Below are positions 45,304-56,830 of a stretch of DNA of 64,000 nt, piece after piece (position 1 is the stretch's first letter; each line of letters opens with the position of its first letter). The notes below the pieces were generated by a model, which had not been told where the DNA came from, did not search any database, and saw nothing but the letters and a program-made list of their open reading frames with translations. Source of the DNA: Margaritispora aquatica (lineage: Eukaryota; Ascomycota; Leotiomycetes; Helotiales; Discinellaceae). Location of the stretch: the NCBI GenBank assembly GCA_007644065.1, contig VJWN01000001.1, positions 1,936,340 through 2,000,339 of the forward strand. The letters are read 5' to 3'. Made by a program: the position numbers and the translations under genes.

Positions 45304-46823
45304 TTTGGTTGGTTGAATGAGATGAATTGAAGATAGTGATGATGAAGATGAGTAGTAGTATAGATAAAATCTTTCCGGACAGAGGTCAAATGAGATAGAT
45401 AAACGAGTGAGTATCGGACTAAATGAATGGAGTTGTTGAGAAGTAAGCGTGTATGTTCAACGTCACAAATCAAATGGGCTGGTCAAGTTGATATATATCC
45501 TCCACCAAAACAAAGCTCGATGACAGGTCGGGGTGACCTCACATCTGCCGAATTCAGTGGAAACCCAATGGCTATGTTTAGCTTCTAGTAGAGTTCAAAA
45601 TATGTTGTTCCAAAAAGATGAGACGAACACTTCCGCATGATGGCTTCATCTCCTGAGGCCCGCTGCCCAGAGCCCTCATGAGGTCCTCGCTCATCAAGGT
45701 CATGCCTACTTATGCCGCAGGTAAACATCTTCCTCTTGGCTTTAGCACAGTCAGATCCTCATCACCGACTCAGGTAGCACTATGAGATATCTGCTCACTC
45801 AAATCCCAATCCCAGCACACTCTTCATTTTCGACAAGAGAATGTACAAATGAATATGAAGAACTCCCCCCTCACTACCTGATTCGGTTTAGCATACCCCA
45901 CAATCCAATCTGACGTCCAGCTTCGAAACGCAAGCGAAAGTCTATTTGGCCTACGCATCGCGTGCCGAGCGTTTCGAAAGAGGGCTTCTACCGAGATCGA
46001 ACCGCAGCACGCACGCACGGCATAAACATGCTATTAAGCGAGCCCTCCTCCTCCTCCGCCCCCTTTCCATCCTCTCCGCTTCCAGCTTTTTCTCAATGCG
46101 TGCGCAAATCCTACTCCCAATCAAGGCAAGCCAAGAAAGCATAACCAACGATCCCGATAGTGCCAGAGCATCTCAAAAGTCGACTCCCGCTATCTGACAG
46201 CTCCCGCGCATGACGAACCGTGTTTGAGGTAGAGTTAAGCTTCTGTCAGGTCCTTGGCCCGTCGTAAAAACATCTGCCTTTGAAGGCTGAGTTCGGTCGC
46301 TCGCCCCCTTTTCGAGCTGTTGCCCGAAGTTTTCCGTGCTGGTGCTCAATTGTGGAGGATGAGGTTCATCTTTTAGAGTTAAGCATGTTGTCTATTTTGG
46401 CGTTTTGACGGCTACTGGTTGGGGTTCGCCTTGGGCTTTTACCCGTTGTTTCGTTTTCTGAGATCGACTGGTCAAACGGGTGGTAATTTCGTTTTAGCTA
46501 TGCGCTCATAGTTGAGTTCCATAATGGGACTTTTGGAAGAAGGTGTGGGAACTTGGGTGTCTGGGCTTGATCACGCACTTTGGGCTCCTGGTGGAATGTT
46601 TGTCGATACTAGTTGAAGCCAGCATTGGCCCGAAGCAGGGCTCCGGGTTTGGTCGTACTGTTTGGACATATATACCGCCACATCCTCAACTTGGGAGGAG
46701 CATCTGGTCATCGCTACATCCATCGCCAGTACCTTACCACATTCGCTTCTTCACAGACACACTCATTCATTCAATTCATTCATTCGTTCGTTCGTTTATT
46801 TACTTCAAGCGCACTCACTCACC
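45304..46823. other. spacer with promoters of the two secreted-protein genes
   Basis: Divergent arrangement: the six-cysteine gene points left and the Celp0028-like gene points right. Overlapping ORFs at 45824-46197 on both strands are Arg/Ser-rich shadows. Short ATTCATTC/GTTCGTTC repeats occur in the leader at about 46765-46800. No other gene seen. Confidence 0.4.
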
Positions 46824-47579
46824 ATGTTCACCAACACCCTCGTTTCCCTCCTTGCCATCACAGGCCTCGCCTCAAGCGCAGCTCTCCCACGCCGCACACT
46901 CTCCCCGAACGACATTATAGTCTGGGGCAAAGACGGCCGCGTTGAAGTCTGGAACAAGACTTCCTACGCCGAGCTCACCTCAAGTTCAATGTTCAACCTC
47001 ACCTCGCCACCACCACTCACGCACGACACGCCCTTCACCAACACCACCTCCAAGCGCCCCGAGTCGACTTCCAATGACCTCACCAAGCGTGGCTGCTCCT
47101 CCCGCACAGTCTGGAGCATCGACCCCGTGTCCACCTTCCTCAACTGGGACGTCATCATGTCCTCGGTCGTGAAAGCCACCGCCGATGCTGACGCCTCCGT
47201 GGCCGTCACGGCCGGCTACTCCATCACCAACACGCTTGGGGTGTCAGCCTCGACCTCTCTGACGCTCGTGCAGGACTTCCTCAGCGTGTCGTACGAGATC
47301 GACTACTCCGAGTCCTGGTCCTCGTCGTACTCGGCTGGATACACCTTCACCGTGCCAGCGGGCAAGTACGGCGCTGTGGTTAGCAACCCGTTGACGACCC
47401 GCCATAGCGGCAGTGTGGATGTGGGCTGCATTGGTGCTGCGGAGACGACTACCTTCCAGAGTGATAGCTATTCCAGCAAGAGTTATGGTGATTTGAGCTG
47501 GGTGCAGGGAACGATTTCGCTGTGCACCAGTGATACCTATCCTATGCCTATGTGCATCGGTACTGGAACTTTGGCATAG
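46824..47579 (+). CDS. secreted Celp0028-effector-like protein
   Basis: Single-exon gene of 251 residues. Start at MFTNTLVSLLAITGLASSAA, a clear signal peptide; the open frame upstream to 46662 is leader. A propeptide-like, Pro/Thr-rich region with three N-glycosylation sequons (NKTS, NLTS, NTTS) leads to NDLTKRGCSSRTVWS, where KR is a Kex2-type site, so the mature part would begin at Gly-Cys. The mature domain is rich in Ser/Thr and beta-strand pattern: PVSTFLNWDVIMSSVVKA, AGYSITNTLGVSASTSLT, YTFTVPAGKYGAVVSNPL, VDVGCIGAAETTTFQSDSYS, then two C-terminal Cys (LCTSDTYPMPMCIG). This agrees with what I recall of Celp0028-like proteins in Leotiomycetes. GC content and codon use are higher than in neighbouring spacer. 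Host target unknown. Confidence 0.78.
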   Translation: MFTNTLVSLLAITGLASSAALPRRTLSPNDIIVWGKDGRVEVWNKTSYAELTSSSMFNLTSPPPLTHDTPFTNTTSKRPESTSNDLTKRGCSSRTVWSIDPVSTFLNWDVIMSSVVKATADADASVAVTAGYSITNTLGVSASTSLTLVQDFLSVSYEIDYSESWSSSYSAGYTFTVPAGKYGAVVSNPLTTRHSGSVDVGCIGAAETTTFQSDSYSSKSYGDLSWVQGTISLCTSDTYPMPMCIGTGTLA

Positions 47580-48490
47580 AGTGGTTTTGTGGATAGGGAA
47601 GCATGGATGAACTTGGGTGGCATTTTATGTTCCATCGCCGTTTTTGGGCTGGCTCCTCGCTATTGCCTGCTGTATATATTGATGACATTGTGGTTGGATG
47701 ATTTCTTTTAACATGGTGGTGTTAGTGAAAATATAAAAATTTGAAAAGCAGGATGCGAGCTTTAATCTTTGTAACCTCCCTGTATATGATAATCCAGCGC
47801 TTCATCGTCTGGTAGATCCACGTGCACGATTTTTTGCGCTCATACCAAGTCAGAAGCATATCCTTGTTACGTTGTGTCAAGATGCCAGATTCGATGAGCA
47901 AGCGTAGTCCTGATGAAGATTTGTTTTCCACTCTACAAACTATACTGCAACACAGGCTCAGGCGAGAAAAGTAGTTTGAGTCTGTAATGGTGCACGGCAC
48001 AGCCGAGTCAAGTTGCTTGTCCATACTCTCTTCGCTATCTACCACGCTGTAGTATTCGATCTCTGTACTCTGGGTGCCTGTGGAACAACATACAAGAGAG
48101 ACCAAGCGTTAAGCTTGTGTAGTGGAGAGCTCATGACTGACCTTGATTGCCAAATATCGAATCCATTCAATTGGATAGACATAAAGTTCGCTCAAATTAG
48201 GTACTCAATTTTCTAGTTTCAAGATTCTGATGGAGCTTAAGTGTATTCAAATGAATTATTTAAAAAGTCAGGGACTGCTCTGTACATATTTTGACGAAAA
48301 TCATAGAAACTCTTGATTGAAACTTGAGGGTGTTGAAGAAACAATCTAGATATGTTTTGTAAATAGTGAATTTTTTTTTTATCAAACAAACAATGGCATG
48401 TATATATAAACATGTGACGAGGCCCCACTTCCATAGCTACAAGTCACGTGACTACACAACCGATGAATCACATGCTTTTGAGCTACGAGC

Positions 48491-48513
48491 TAAGGTAAGG
48501 TTAGGTTAGGTTA
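48491..48513. repeat. short telomere-like tract (GGTTA units)
   Basis: TAAGGTAAGGTTAGGTTAGGTT-type sequence with four 5-6-nt units. Similar in kind to interstitial telomeric words or to splice/promoter-associated motifs. Too short to mean a chromosome end. Confidence 0.5.
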
Positions 48514-48636
48514 TATAGGTACTCTCTCTTATTAAGCTTGAAAGAATGAGAGAAAAGGGAGAGAGTATACAATCATATCGTTCTTGTCCAATCTACATAA
48601 TTTATTGATTGTGGGCATCAGTTTGTTGTTCTATTT

Positions 48637-48680
48637 CAGTATCACTATCAGTATCAGTATCAGTATCAGTCCGTATCAGT
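48637..48680. repeat. hexanucleotide microsatellite (ATCAGT)
   Basis: About six copies of ATCAGT, with one interruption (ATCACT) and one CC insertion, in the upstream part of the methyltransferase promoter region. Confidence 0.8.
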
Positions 48681-49032
48681 GAGGTTTTGCGTTGCATTCC
48701 AATTTCCATTATGTTGAGTAACAAGCAATATAAAAAGCCCATTTCAGGGGTAGGTTAGAGGTGCCTGGAAGGGCTAGGAGGGCGAGTTGGGCGGCGGGAT
48801 TGGTAGAGAGCTGCCCGACCCTGACCCAGAACGAGAAAACGAGGGGCTTTCAGGAGCTCCAACTCAAGGGGGTTAAGAATTGTGGATCGGTGAGCTTGAC
48901 CGCCTTCATCGTTCCTCCAACATAAGACAACTCGACTTTCTGAACACAGTCGCATCACTCCAGATAGAATATCCAACATTCAGGATTATCTAGAGGACAC
49001 TCTCTGATAATCTACCTACGATCATTGCGATC

Positions 49033-50802
49033 ATGTCTTCCAAGTCCCAGAGCGTCAATGGCTCCGAGAGCGACTTTGAATTTATTGAAACACCAAAGGT
49101 TCAAGCTCCAACATTTGAGAAATTCGAAGATTGTGGTGTCAAGACCACCTCTGTAAGTCCAATCCAATCCAATCCAATCTTTCCATTCGATATCTGCGAA
49201 GCTGGATAGATGTCTCTAGATTGAATATCCACTGACTATATACATACAGTACCCAGCCATCAAAAATGCTCCCCTCCCAGCTGATGGTCCTGGTAGCGAT
49301 ACCTTCTCCAACCTGCTCCTTTTCGGTTTGATTTTTGCTGTCCCAACATACTCAGCATGGAAACTTGGGGGTGGATTCAAGACTCGCATCTTCATCGGTC
49401 TTTTCACCACAGTGCCCATCTTGATCAGTTTCTGGTATCTGGCTTCCTCCTTCAGTCCCCGCAAGAATGAAAAGGTCAAGCTTCCAGGACGCCCAGTCGA
49501 GTACTATCTCACCTTCAAGAATGCCGAGGATAAAGCCAAGTATAGCGGAAGCAACAAGATTCCTATGCAGACTTTCTATGACATGTACTTTGACGGTTTG
49601 GTTGACTTCAATGGTGACGCTTTGGAAGTGTATGAGTACCGTCACGACTGGGCAAGCTTCAAGTTTACCTTTGCCTTGTTCTACCAAGTTTTCTTCCAGT
49701 TTGCGCCAGAAGTGCTTATGCATACTCGTTCTCAAGGTAAGACTTGCGGTTTCTACATGATTTGTTCGGTAGCTAATATTTACAGATGAGGAGCAAGTTC
49801 GTGACCATTACGACAGAGGTGATGACTTTTACGGCTGGTTCCTCGGACCACGCATGGTTTACACCTCCGGTGTCATCGCCGACCCTACCAAGGAGGAAAC
49901 TCTTGAACAACTCCAGGATAACAAGCTTGCTATTGTGTGTGAGAAGATCGAGCTGCAGCCAGGTGAGACACTTCTCGATATTGGATGTGGATGGGGAACC
50001 CTTGCCAAGTTCGCCAGTGTCAACTACGGTGCAAAGGCTACTGGTATCACTCTTGGTCGCAACCAAACTGCTTGGGGTAACAATGGACTTCGCAAGGCTG
50101 GCATCAAAGAGGAGCAAAGCAAGATTTTGTGCATGGATTACCGTGATATCCCCGTTCCAGAAGCCAAATACGACAAAATCACCTGTCTTGAGATGGCCGA
50201 GCACGTTGGCATGAGGCATTTGGGCAGCTTCCTTCAACAGTGTAACGACATGATGAACGATGACGGTGTCTTCTACCTCCAGGTCGCTGGATTACGAAAG
50301 AGCTGGCAATACGAGGATTTGATCTGGGGTCTTTTCATGAACAAGTATGTTTTCCCTGGTGCTGATGCATCTTGTCCTTTGAACAACTACATCAGTGCCA
50401 TCGAAGGCGCCGGATGGGAAGTGAAGACGATTGAAACTGTCGGTGTTCATTACTCTGCCACCCTCTGGAGATGGTACAGAAACTGGCTCGCCAACAAGGA
50501 GAAGGTTGTCGCAAAATACGGAGACAGATGGTTCAGAGTAAGTGGCATTCTTCAATTGTCTATTTTGAAAATTGCTAACATGTATACAGATCTGGGAGTA
50601 CTTCCTTGCTTCTTCCACAGTCATCTCCCGTCAAGGTTCCGCAACTTGTTACCAAATGACTTTGGTGAAGAACATCAACTCTACCCACCGTATTGAAGGT
50701 GTCAAGAGTCAGTTCTCTTTGTCTGGAGCGCTTGCTGCTAGCAAGGCTGCTGGAAAGGCACTCTTCCCCAAGAATGTCTCTGTTGAAAAGTCGGTGAACT
50801 AA
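49033..50802 (+). CDS. sphingolipid C9-methyltransferase
   Basis: Transfers a methyl group from S-adenosylmethionine to C9 of the 4,8-diene sphingoid base of fungal glucosylceramides, acting at the ER membrane. Exons 49033-49152, 49250-49736, 49786-50537 and 50590-50802 give 523 residues, as expected. Two N-terminal TM segments (LLLFGLIFAVPTYSAWKLG; FIGLFTTVPILISFWYLAS) precede the catalytic domain. The SAM motif is LLDIGCGWGTLAKFAS. MVYTSGVIADPTKEETLEQLQ and DKITCLEMAEHVGMRHLG match the cyclopropane-fatty-acid-synthase-like fold, and HYSATLWRWYRNWLANKE is typical of this subfamily. Core enzyme; codon usage looks highly expressed (C-ending codons). Confidence 0.93.
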
Positions 50803-51496
50803 GTGGGAGTGGGGACGGAGGTCAAGGTCAATTGACACTGGGTGACAGCGTGGCCATTGATGACTGGCTGCGATAATGGAAAGGTACATGAAATTATAGA
50901 TATGACTCTGGAAGCAGCTAACTAGACTGGTTGGCTCTGCTCTGACTCGGATAGCTACTTGGGTAGGTAGCTGGGGAAGAATGGAACCTGAAAAGCCTCG
51001 TGATTCACGTGATCATAGACCTCATCAACGGTGGGCGAAGAAGTTTTGATGGAGCTGAGGCTGGTACCAGTCTTGTGATATAATGGAAGGTAGTCTTACC
51101 TACTTTTACCTAGATAGAGAAAAGTTTAATCAAAAGCCTTGCCATTTGACCCTCATTCATATATCAAAATCAATTCACTTACGCGACTATTTACATTTTT
51201 GTGAATACAAGGTTACTTACCTTATACTTTGCACTTGTCCTTTGTGAAACACCTCCACGTTCTATTTTCTATTTTAACGCCGAAGGTGAGATTTCGCCCT
51301 CGACACTGTCTGACTGGGGTTTGAGTTGGGCTCGCACTGGCTCGCTATGACCGCTCTCTGTTCGGTGCCTCGTCATTCGCTCAGCCACTCCCAGTCCTAG
51401 ACGACTTCCAGGTTCCATTGTGAGCACGACAAACCTCTTTCGCGATTGAGACCGGATATCAAACATTCTTTACCATTTCCTCACCACGTCGCCATC
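50803..51496. other. intergenic
   Basis: Terminator side of the methyltransferase and promoter/leader of PAN1. CACGTGA at about 51006-51012 and a CT-rich leader near 51230-51480 are visible. No gene or repeat. Confidence 0.45.
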
Positions 51497-54400
51497 ATGT
51501 TCTCGGGATCGAATTCGTACCTGGGAGGGCAGAGTGGCCGCCCAGGAGGGCCTCAACAGTATAACTCCTTTCCTGGCCAACAGCAGCAACAACCACCACA
51601 GCAGGGCTATCTCAACTCGAACCCAACCGGCTATGGACAACCAGCGCCATTGCAGCAGAACTTCACGGGATATCCTATGCAAGCCCAGCAGACTGGATAT
51701 CAGCAGCCTCAGCAGATGCAACCACAAGCAACCGGATACCAAGGACAGCCTTCACCATTTGGCAATGCCCAAGCCCCTCAACAGCAGAGCTTCCAGACTG
51801 GAGCTCCGCCAATGCCGCAGATGCCTCAGCAATATCAGAATCAGAACCAGGCGTCTCAGCAGCAGGTTCAGCAGCAAGCACCCGCTCCAATGCAGAAGCC
51901 CCAGGCGACAGGATTTGCGGCAATGGCAGACAGCTTTCGAAGCTCCCCAGCACCCCCGGCGAGAGGTCGCAGACCATCAAAACCGCAGAAAGCAAGCAAG
52001 ATACCCAGCATACGACTCTCGTTCATCACTGCGCAGGACCAAGCTAAGTTTGAGACTTTGTTCAAATCCGCGGTTGGGGATGAGCAAACACTGTCAGGCG
52101 ATAAGTCAAGGGACCTGTTAATGAGGTCTAAGTTGGATGGGAATTCTTTATCACAGATTTGGTGAGAAACTGCTGAATTTTTTTCATTGCATTTAAAGTA
52201 CTGATAGTCAATATAGGACTCTCGCAGACACCACACGAGCAGGGCAGCTACATTTCCCCGAATTCGCCTTGGCAATGTATCTTTGCAATTTGAAGATTGT
52301 TGGAAAACCATTGCCTACATCTTTGCCTGATAACATCAAAAATGAAGTTTCGAGCATGGTGGATATCATTAATTTTGGAGTAGTCGATGATGTCCCAGAC
52401 CTACCATCAAGGACCAATGCGCCCGATTTCACCGGCCGCTCGAACGCTGCCTCACCACCTACGATTCAGCAACCTCAACCGATGGCCTCAAACTCTGCGT
52501 TATTGACTGCTCAGATGACCGGATACCCCACGCAGGGAAACAATTTTCAGGGAGGCTTCCAAGGGCAACAAGCAGGTGGATATCAGCAGCCCATGCAAAC
52601 TGGGTTTGGCCAACAAGGAATGCAATCAAACCAGACTGGTTTCCAGGGGATGTCGAATCCTTCGGCTACTGGATATTCAGGTCCACGACCACCGATGCCT
52701 CCTATGCCTACTGGATATGGTAACCAGGGACTTTCGCCAGCTCAGACAGGTATGGGTGGTATGGTCGCACCATTGAACAGCCAGCCGACTGGACGACCTG
52801 GGCAATGGGGCCTTGTCAATGCACCCGCCAGTGGACTGCCAAACATTGATTTACTCCAATCACGCATGATGCCTCAGCAAGGCCGAGAGCAAGGTTCATT
52901 TTCTACGAGTGGTTTACAAGGGAATGCAGTAATTCCATGGGCAGTCACGAAGGACGAGAAGACTCGATATGATTCTGTCTTCAAAGCGTGGGACGGTTTC
53001 AATAAGGGATTTATTGGAGGCGATGTGGCCATTGAGGTATTTGGGCAAAGTGGTCTCGAGAAGCCCGATCTGGAAAAAGTCTGGACTTTGGCCGACCATG
53101 GAAACAAAGGTCGTCTCAACATGGACGAGTTCGCTGTTGCCATGCATTTGATTTACCGGAAACTTAATGGATATCCCCTACCCGCGCAATTACCTCCGGA
53201 GCTCATTCCTCCTTCTACCAGAAACTTCAGTGAATCTATTGGTGCTGTCAAGTCATTATTGTCGCAAGAATCTGACTTTCGTAAAAACTCCGGAGCAAGT
53301 CTTTTGCCACAGAAGACTGGTGTTAGTTACTTGAAGAACCACTCTTTCCGTGGAGACAGCCAAGCCGCAGCTACGGGACGTAAGGATGCCACTGTGTTCA
53401 AGAATAATGACAATGATGTTGGCTACAAATCCAGTGCTCGTCGGAGAGTAGGTAATAGTTCACCTCGTCCAGATTCACCAGCTTCGTCAACTTCCAATGA
53501 TGATATCTCACTGGAACAGTTGAAGAAGAAGATTCGCGAAAAGCAAGTCCTTCTCGATGCCATTGATTTCAAGGATGAAAATGCTGCTGATGAAGACGAT
53601 GCCCTGGATCGACGGGACCGCCGCGAGGCCGAGGACTTATACCGTCGCATTCGCCGTATCCAGGAAGACATCGATTCTCATCCAGATGCTGCTTTGCGCA
53701 ACGTTGATTCAGGTGCCGAGCGGCGCATTTTGAAACGCCAACTTCAAGGCTTAACTGACAAGCTCCCTCAAATTGCATCGGAGGTTCGTAAAACTGAGCG
53801 AAGCATTGCGGAAGCTAAACTTGAGCTCTTCCGTCTTAAAGACGCTAAAGCCCACCCTGGTAGTGCTTCGTCAATCGTTGGCACTGGACCAGGAGGATCT
53901 GTCACTGAATCCGATCGACTCAAGGCTAGAGCCAAGGCTATGATGCAACAGCGTACTGCCGCATTGACTGGAAGAAAGATAGAGACCAGCAATGATGATT
54001 TCGATGCACCTAAGCGTCTGGAAGAAGAGAATATCAAAATCAGAAATGACAGGGAGAATAATGAACGTTTGGTCAAGGATGTTGAAGAAAGCGTCCGGGA
54101 TTTCTCTCAAGGGTTGGAAGATAGTCTAAAGGATGGTGCCGAAGATTCAACCAGTGAGCACGAGAAGAGACGGTGGGAAGATGGACTTGGTGTCGAAGAT
54201 GAGGTGAAAGACTTCATCTTCGACTTGCAAAGATCCAGCAAGTCGGCACGAGTAAAGACCGAGGACCGTAGTCGAAGCACGCGTGACACATCACGATCCG
54301 CTTCATCCTCGCGATATGAAAGTCCTGCTGCTCAGGCGCCAGTGGAGGCACCAAAAGCCGCTGCTCCTGCACCTGCAGCAGGTGCATCGTATTCGCAATT

Positions 54401-55946
54401 ACAAACACCGGAAGATCGTGCTGCATACATCAAGCAGCGAGCGGAAGAACGTATGGCTGCCCGCCTTGCTGCTCTTGGAATCAAAGCACCCTCGAGAACC
54501 GCTGAAACCACGCAGCAGAGACTTGAGCGGGAGAAGAAGGAAAGAGCCGCGAGGTTGCGACAAGCAGAAGAAGAGGATGAACAGAGAGAGGCAGAGAGGC
54601 AAACTAGAATCAATGAAGAACAGGGTATTCCTCCCCCGGCGCCAGTCGTGGAAGCCAAAAGCAGTGCCAAGAAACATCAACCTCCTCCACCACCTTCACG
54701 AAAAGCTGCCAAGAGTGACGCAAGTGAGCGCAAGGCAGTTGAGGAGCAGCGACTTCTAGAAGAGCAAAAGGCACAGATTCTTGCAACGCAAAGTCTTGAG
54801 TACGTTTTCTTTCCTTCTGCATTACCATTTACTAATGATTATAGGGATGATGCTGCAAGGCAAGAGGCTGAGTTGGCTAAGGAACGTGAAGCTTCTGCTG
54901 CTCGTCAAAGAGCGCTTGAAGAGCAAATCAAAGCTGGAGAGGTCAAGAAATCCAAGAAAGAAGAAGAGAAGCGGAAAAAGAAGGCTATGCAAGCCGAAGC
55001 TAAGCAAAAGGAGGCAAGACTTGCTGCTCAAAGAGCTGAAATTGAAGCCGCTCAGGCTCGTGAGCGAGAATTGCAGCGTCAACTTGAAGCCATTGACGAT
55101 TCAGATTCATCTTCTGATGACGACGAACCAGAGCAGGCTACGCCTCAAGCTTCAACACCAACGCAAAGCCAGGAATTTGAGAGGAAGGAAGTCTCCCCAC
55201 CGCCTCCACCTCCACCAATGCCTGTAGTCATTCCTCCTATCCCAGCCGTTGCTCCTGCGACTACACTGCCTGTGTCGAGTTCTGGAGACGCTGAAATCAG
55301 GAACCCTTTCTACAAGAAACTCGCCCAAGGTGATTCTGCATCGCCTTCTCAGTCTGCTACGTCAAACAATCCTTTCCACCGCCTGCCCGCTGCTCAAGAG
55401 CCCATGAGGGTACCAGAGCCACTCGTCACCCAGCCAACTGGTCGGTCTCGTGTTCGTCCAGAGGAGGACGAATGGTCTGTGGTTGGTTCAGACAAGGACG
55501 ATGATTCTTCAGAAGATGAAGGGCCTGGAGCTGGCAACGCTCGCCAGTTAGCATCTATTCTGTTCGGAACAATGGCTCCACCTCGCCCGATGTCTGCAAC
55601 TGGTATGGGATCTACACCAACCAGTCCAGCGCCACAGAGAGACGCATTATCATCTCCACCACCTATGCCATCAGGTGGAGCTCCACCCCCACCTCCAATG
55701 CCGATGGGAGGAGCACCTCCCCCACCACCTATGCCAGGCTTTGGTGGTCCTCCACCTCCACCCCCCATGCCCGGAATGGGAGCTCCAGGTTCTCCACCAC
55801 CTCCTCCACCAATGCCATCGATGGGTGGACCAGGCGGTGGTGGCATGTCAGGATTATTGGCAAGTATCCAAATGGGTAAGCAGCTGAAGAAGACACAGAC
55901 GAAAGATAAGAGTACGGCAGCCGTTGCTGGTAGGGTTCTAGACTGA
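51497..55946 (+). CDS. pan1: actin cytoskeleton-regulatory complex protein PAN1
   Basis: Endocytic coat scaffold that activates Arp2/3 at cortical actin patches, working with END3 and SLA1. Exons 51497-52161, 52217-54799 and 54845-55946 give about 1449 residues. Gln/Pro-rich repeats near the N-terminus ([18 protein letters not shown]) lead to EH domain 1 (residues about 170-255; [20 protein letters not shown]). A second TGY-repeat block is followed by EH domain 2 (about 435-530; [39 protein letters not shown]). Long coiled coils then run over about 650-1100. The C-terminus has polyproline ([13 protein letters not shown]) and a WH2-like actin-binding end ([15 protein letters not shown]). The last intron (54800-54844, 45 nt) has no stop and is a multiple of three, so retention keeps the frame. 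I prefer splicing because of GTACGT, ACTAATGATTATAG and the resulting uninterrupted coiled coil. Confidence 0.95.
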
Positions 55947-56830
55947 CTTACGGAGGAGGATGGGGTCTATTCTGATTGGGAAAGGGACGTGTCGGAGTTG
56001 GGCTCTGAGGTCTAATAGGTGGCGAGTAGTGCTCTTTCAGTGATGTATTATATTCTGAGCTGTTGCGGGACGATGAGGGGACGTCGTTGTTGTTGGTAAT
56101 TAGAGTTTTAACAATGGATTTACACTTCTAATTTGCTTATATCTGCGCAATTACTTGCAGGCGAACAACGTTTGTGATGGTGAGTTCAAATGGAGCTGAC
56201 GCGTTGCTTTTATAATAATAATCAATCGATGTTGATTTTCAAGCAAACAACTTCCGTTCTATTCGGCGTTCCTATTCAAACATGTCCTTGAGGTGGAGGC
56301 TAGTATCATGTGACTCGGCTGGCTTATAAGGTATAAATATCTAAATTCGCGGTTTCACGTCAATCTCCCTCCAAATCCGTTCACTCTCCGATGCCCAACT
56401 TGCCGTAATGGTGAGGGTCGCCCGGTGTATTGTCACGAGTAAAGACAGTTCGGCTGTTTGAAAATGGTTATCAGGTTTAGAGGTTAGATTTAACTCCCTT
56501 TTTTTGTCCCCCTTTTTCTTTTCGGAACTGTGATTTCGAATGTGTAGTAAAATACTTTTTTTACAATTTTTTTTATAACATTCTTGACGCGTGAGCCAAT
56601 TACTTCGGCAAACAAAATACCCAGGCAACCGTTTTAGTGGTGGTAAAGAAATGGGTGGGCGAACCTGAGTAGGTCCGTTCGCTTAATTCGTAAGGCTCCC
56701 AAGGTGAATTCATGGAACTGCGCGTTGCCCCTCCATTTGCGACTGGGAATATAATTACCGAGCCGCAATATTTTGATACCATTCTGCGACGGGATTCAAC
56801 AACTCATTCCTAATCACACCGTAAGCAACC
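55947..56830. other. intergenic
   Basis: PAN1 3-prime region and promoter of the next gene. T-rich runs at about 56497-56520 and 56556-56574. The minus-strand ORF 56628-56341 lacks motifs and is not called. Confidence 0.45.

Larger units (their letters stand above)
47580..49032. other. intergenic with short simple repeats
   Basis: A 127-codon minus-strand frame (48105-47722) exists but begins with a non-ATG codon and lacks motifs, so I do not call it. The region holds a telomere-like TTAGG run (48491-48513) and a hexanucleotide ATCAGT array (48637-48680), plus the promoter of the methyltransferase gene. Confidence 0.4.

Noticed and set aside
45824..46197. Overlapping Arg/Ser-rich ORFs on both strands
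   Set aside because: Mutually shadowing, no motif, in a promoter region between two divergent secreted-protein genes.
47722..48105. 127-codon minus-strand frame
   Set aside because: Starts on a non-ATG codon, has no domain, and no splice-linked upstream exon was found.
48491..48513. Telomere end or subtelomere signal
   Set aside because: Only a few GGTTA units, and flanked on the right by conserved housekeeping genes.
55394..55846. 150-codon minus-strand ORF rich in Gly/Pro
   Set aside because: It is the antisense shadow of the polyproline tail of PAN1.
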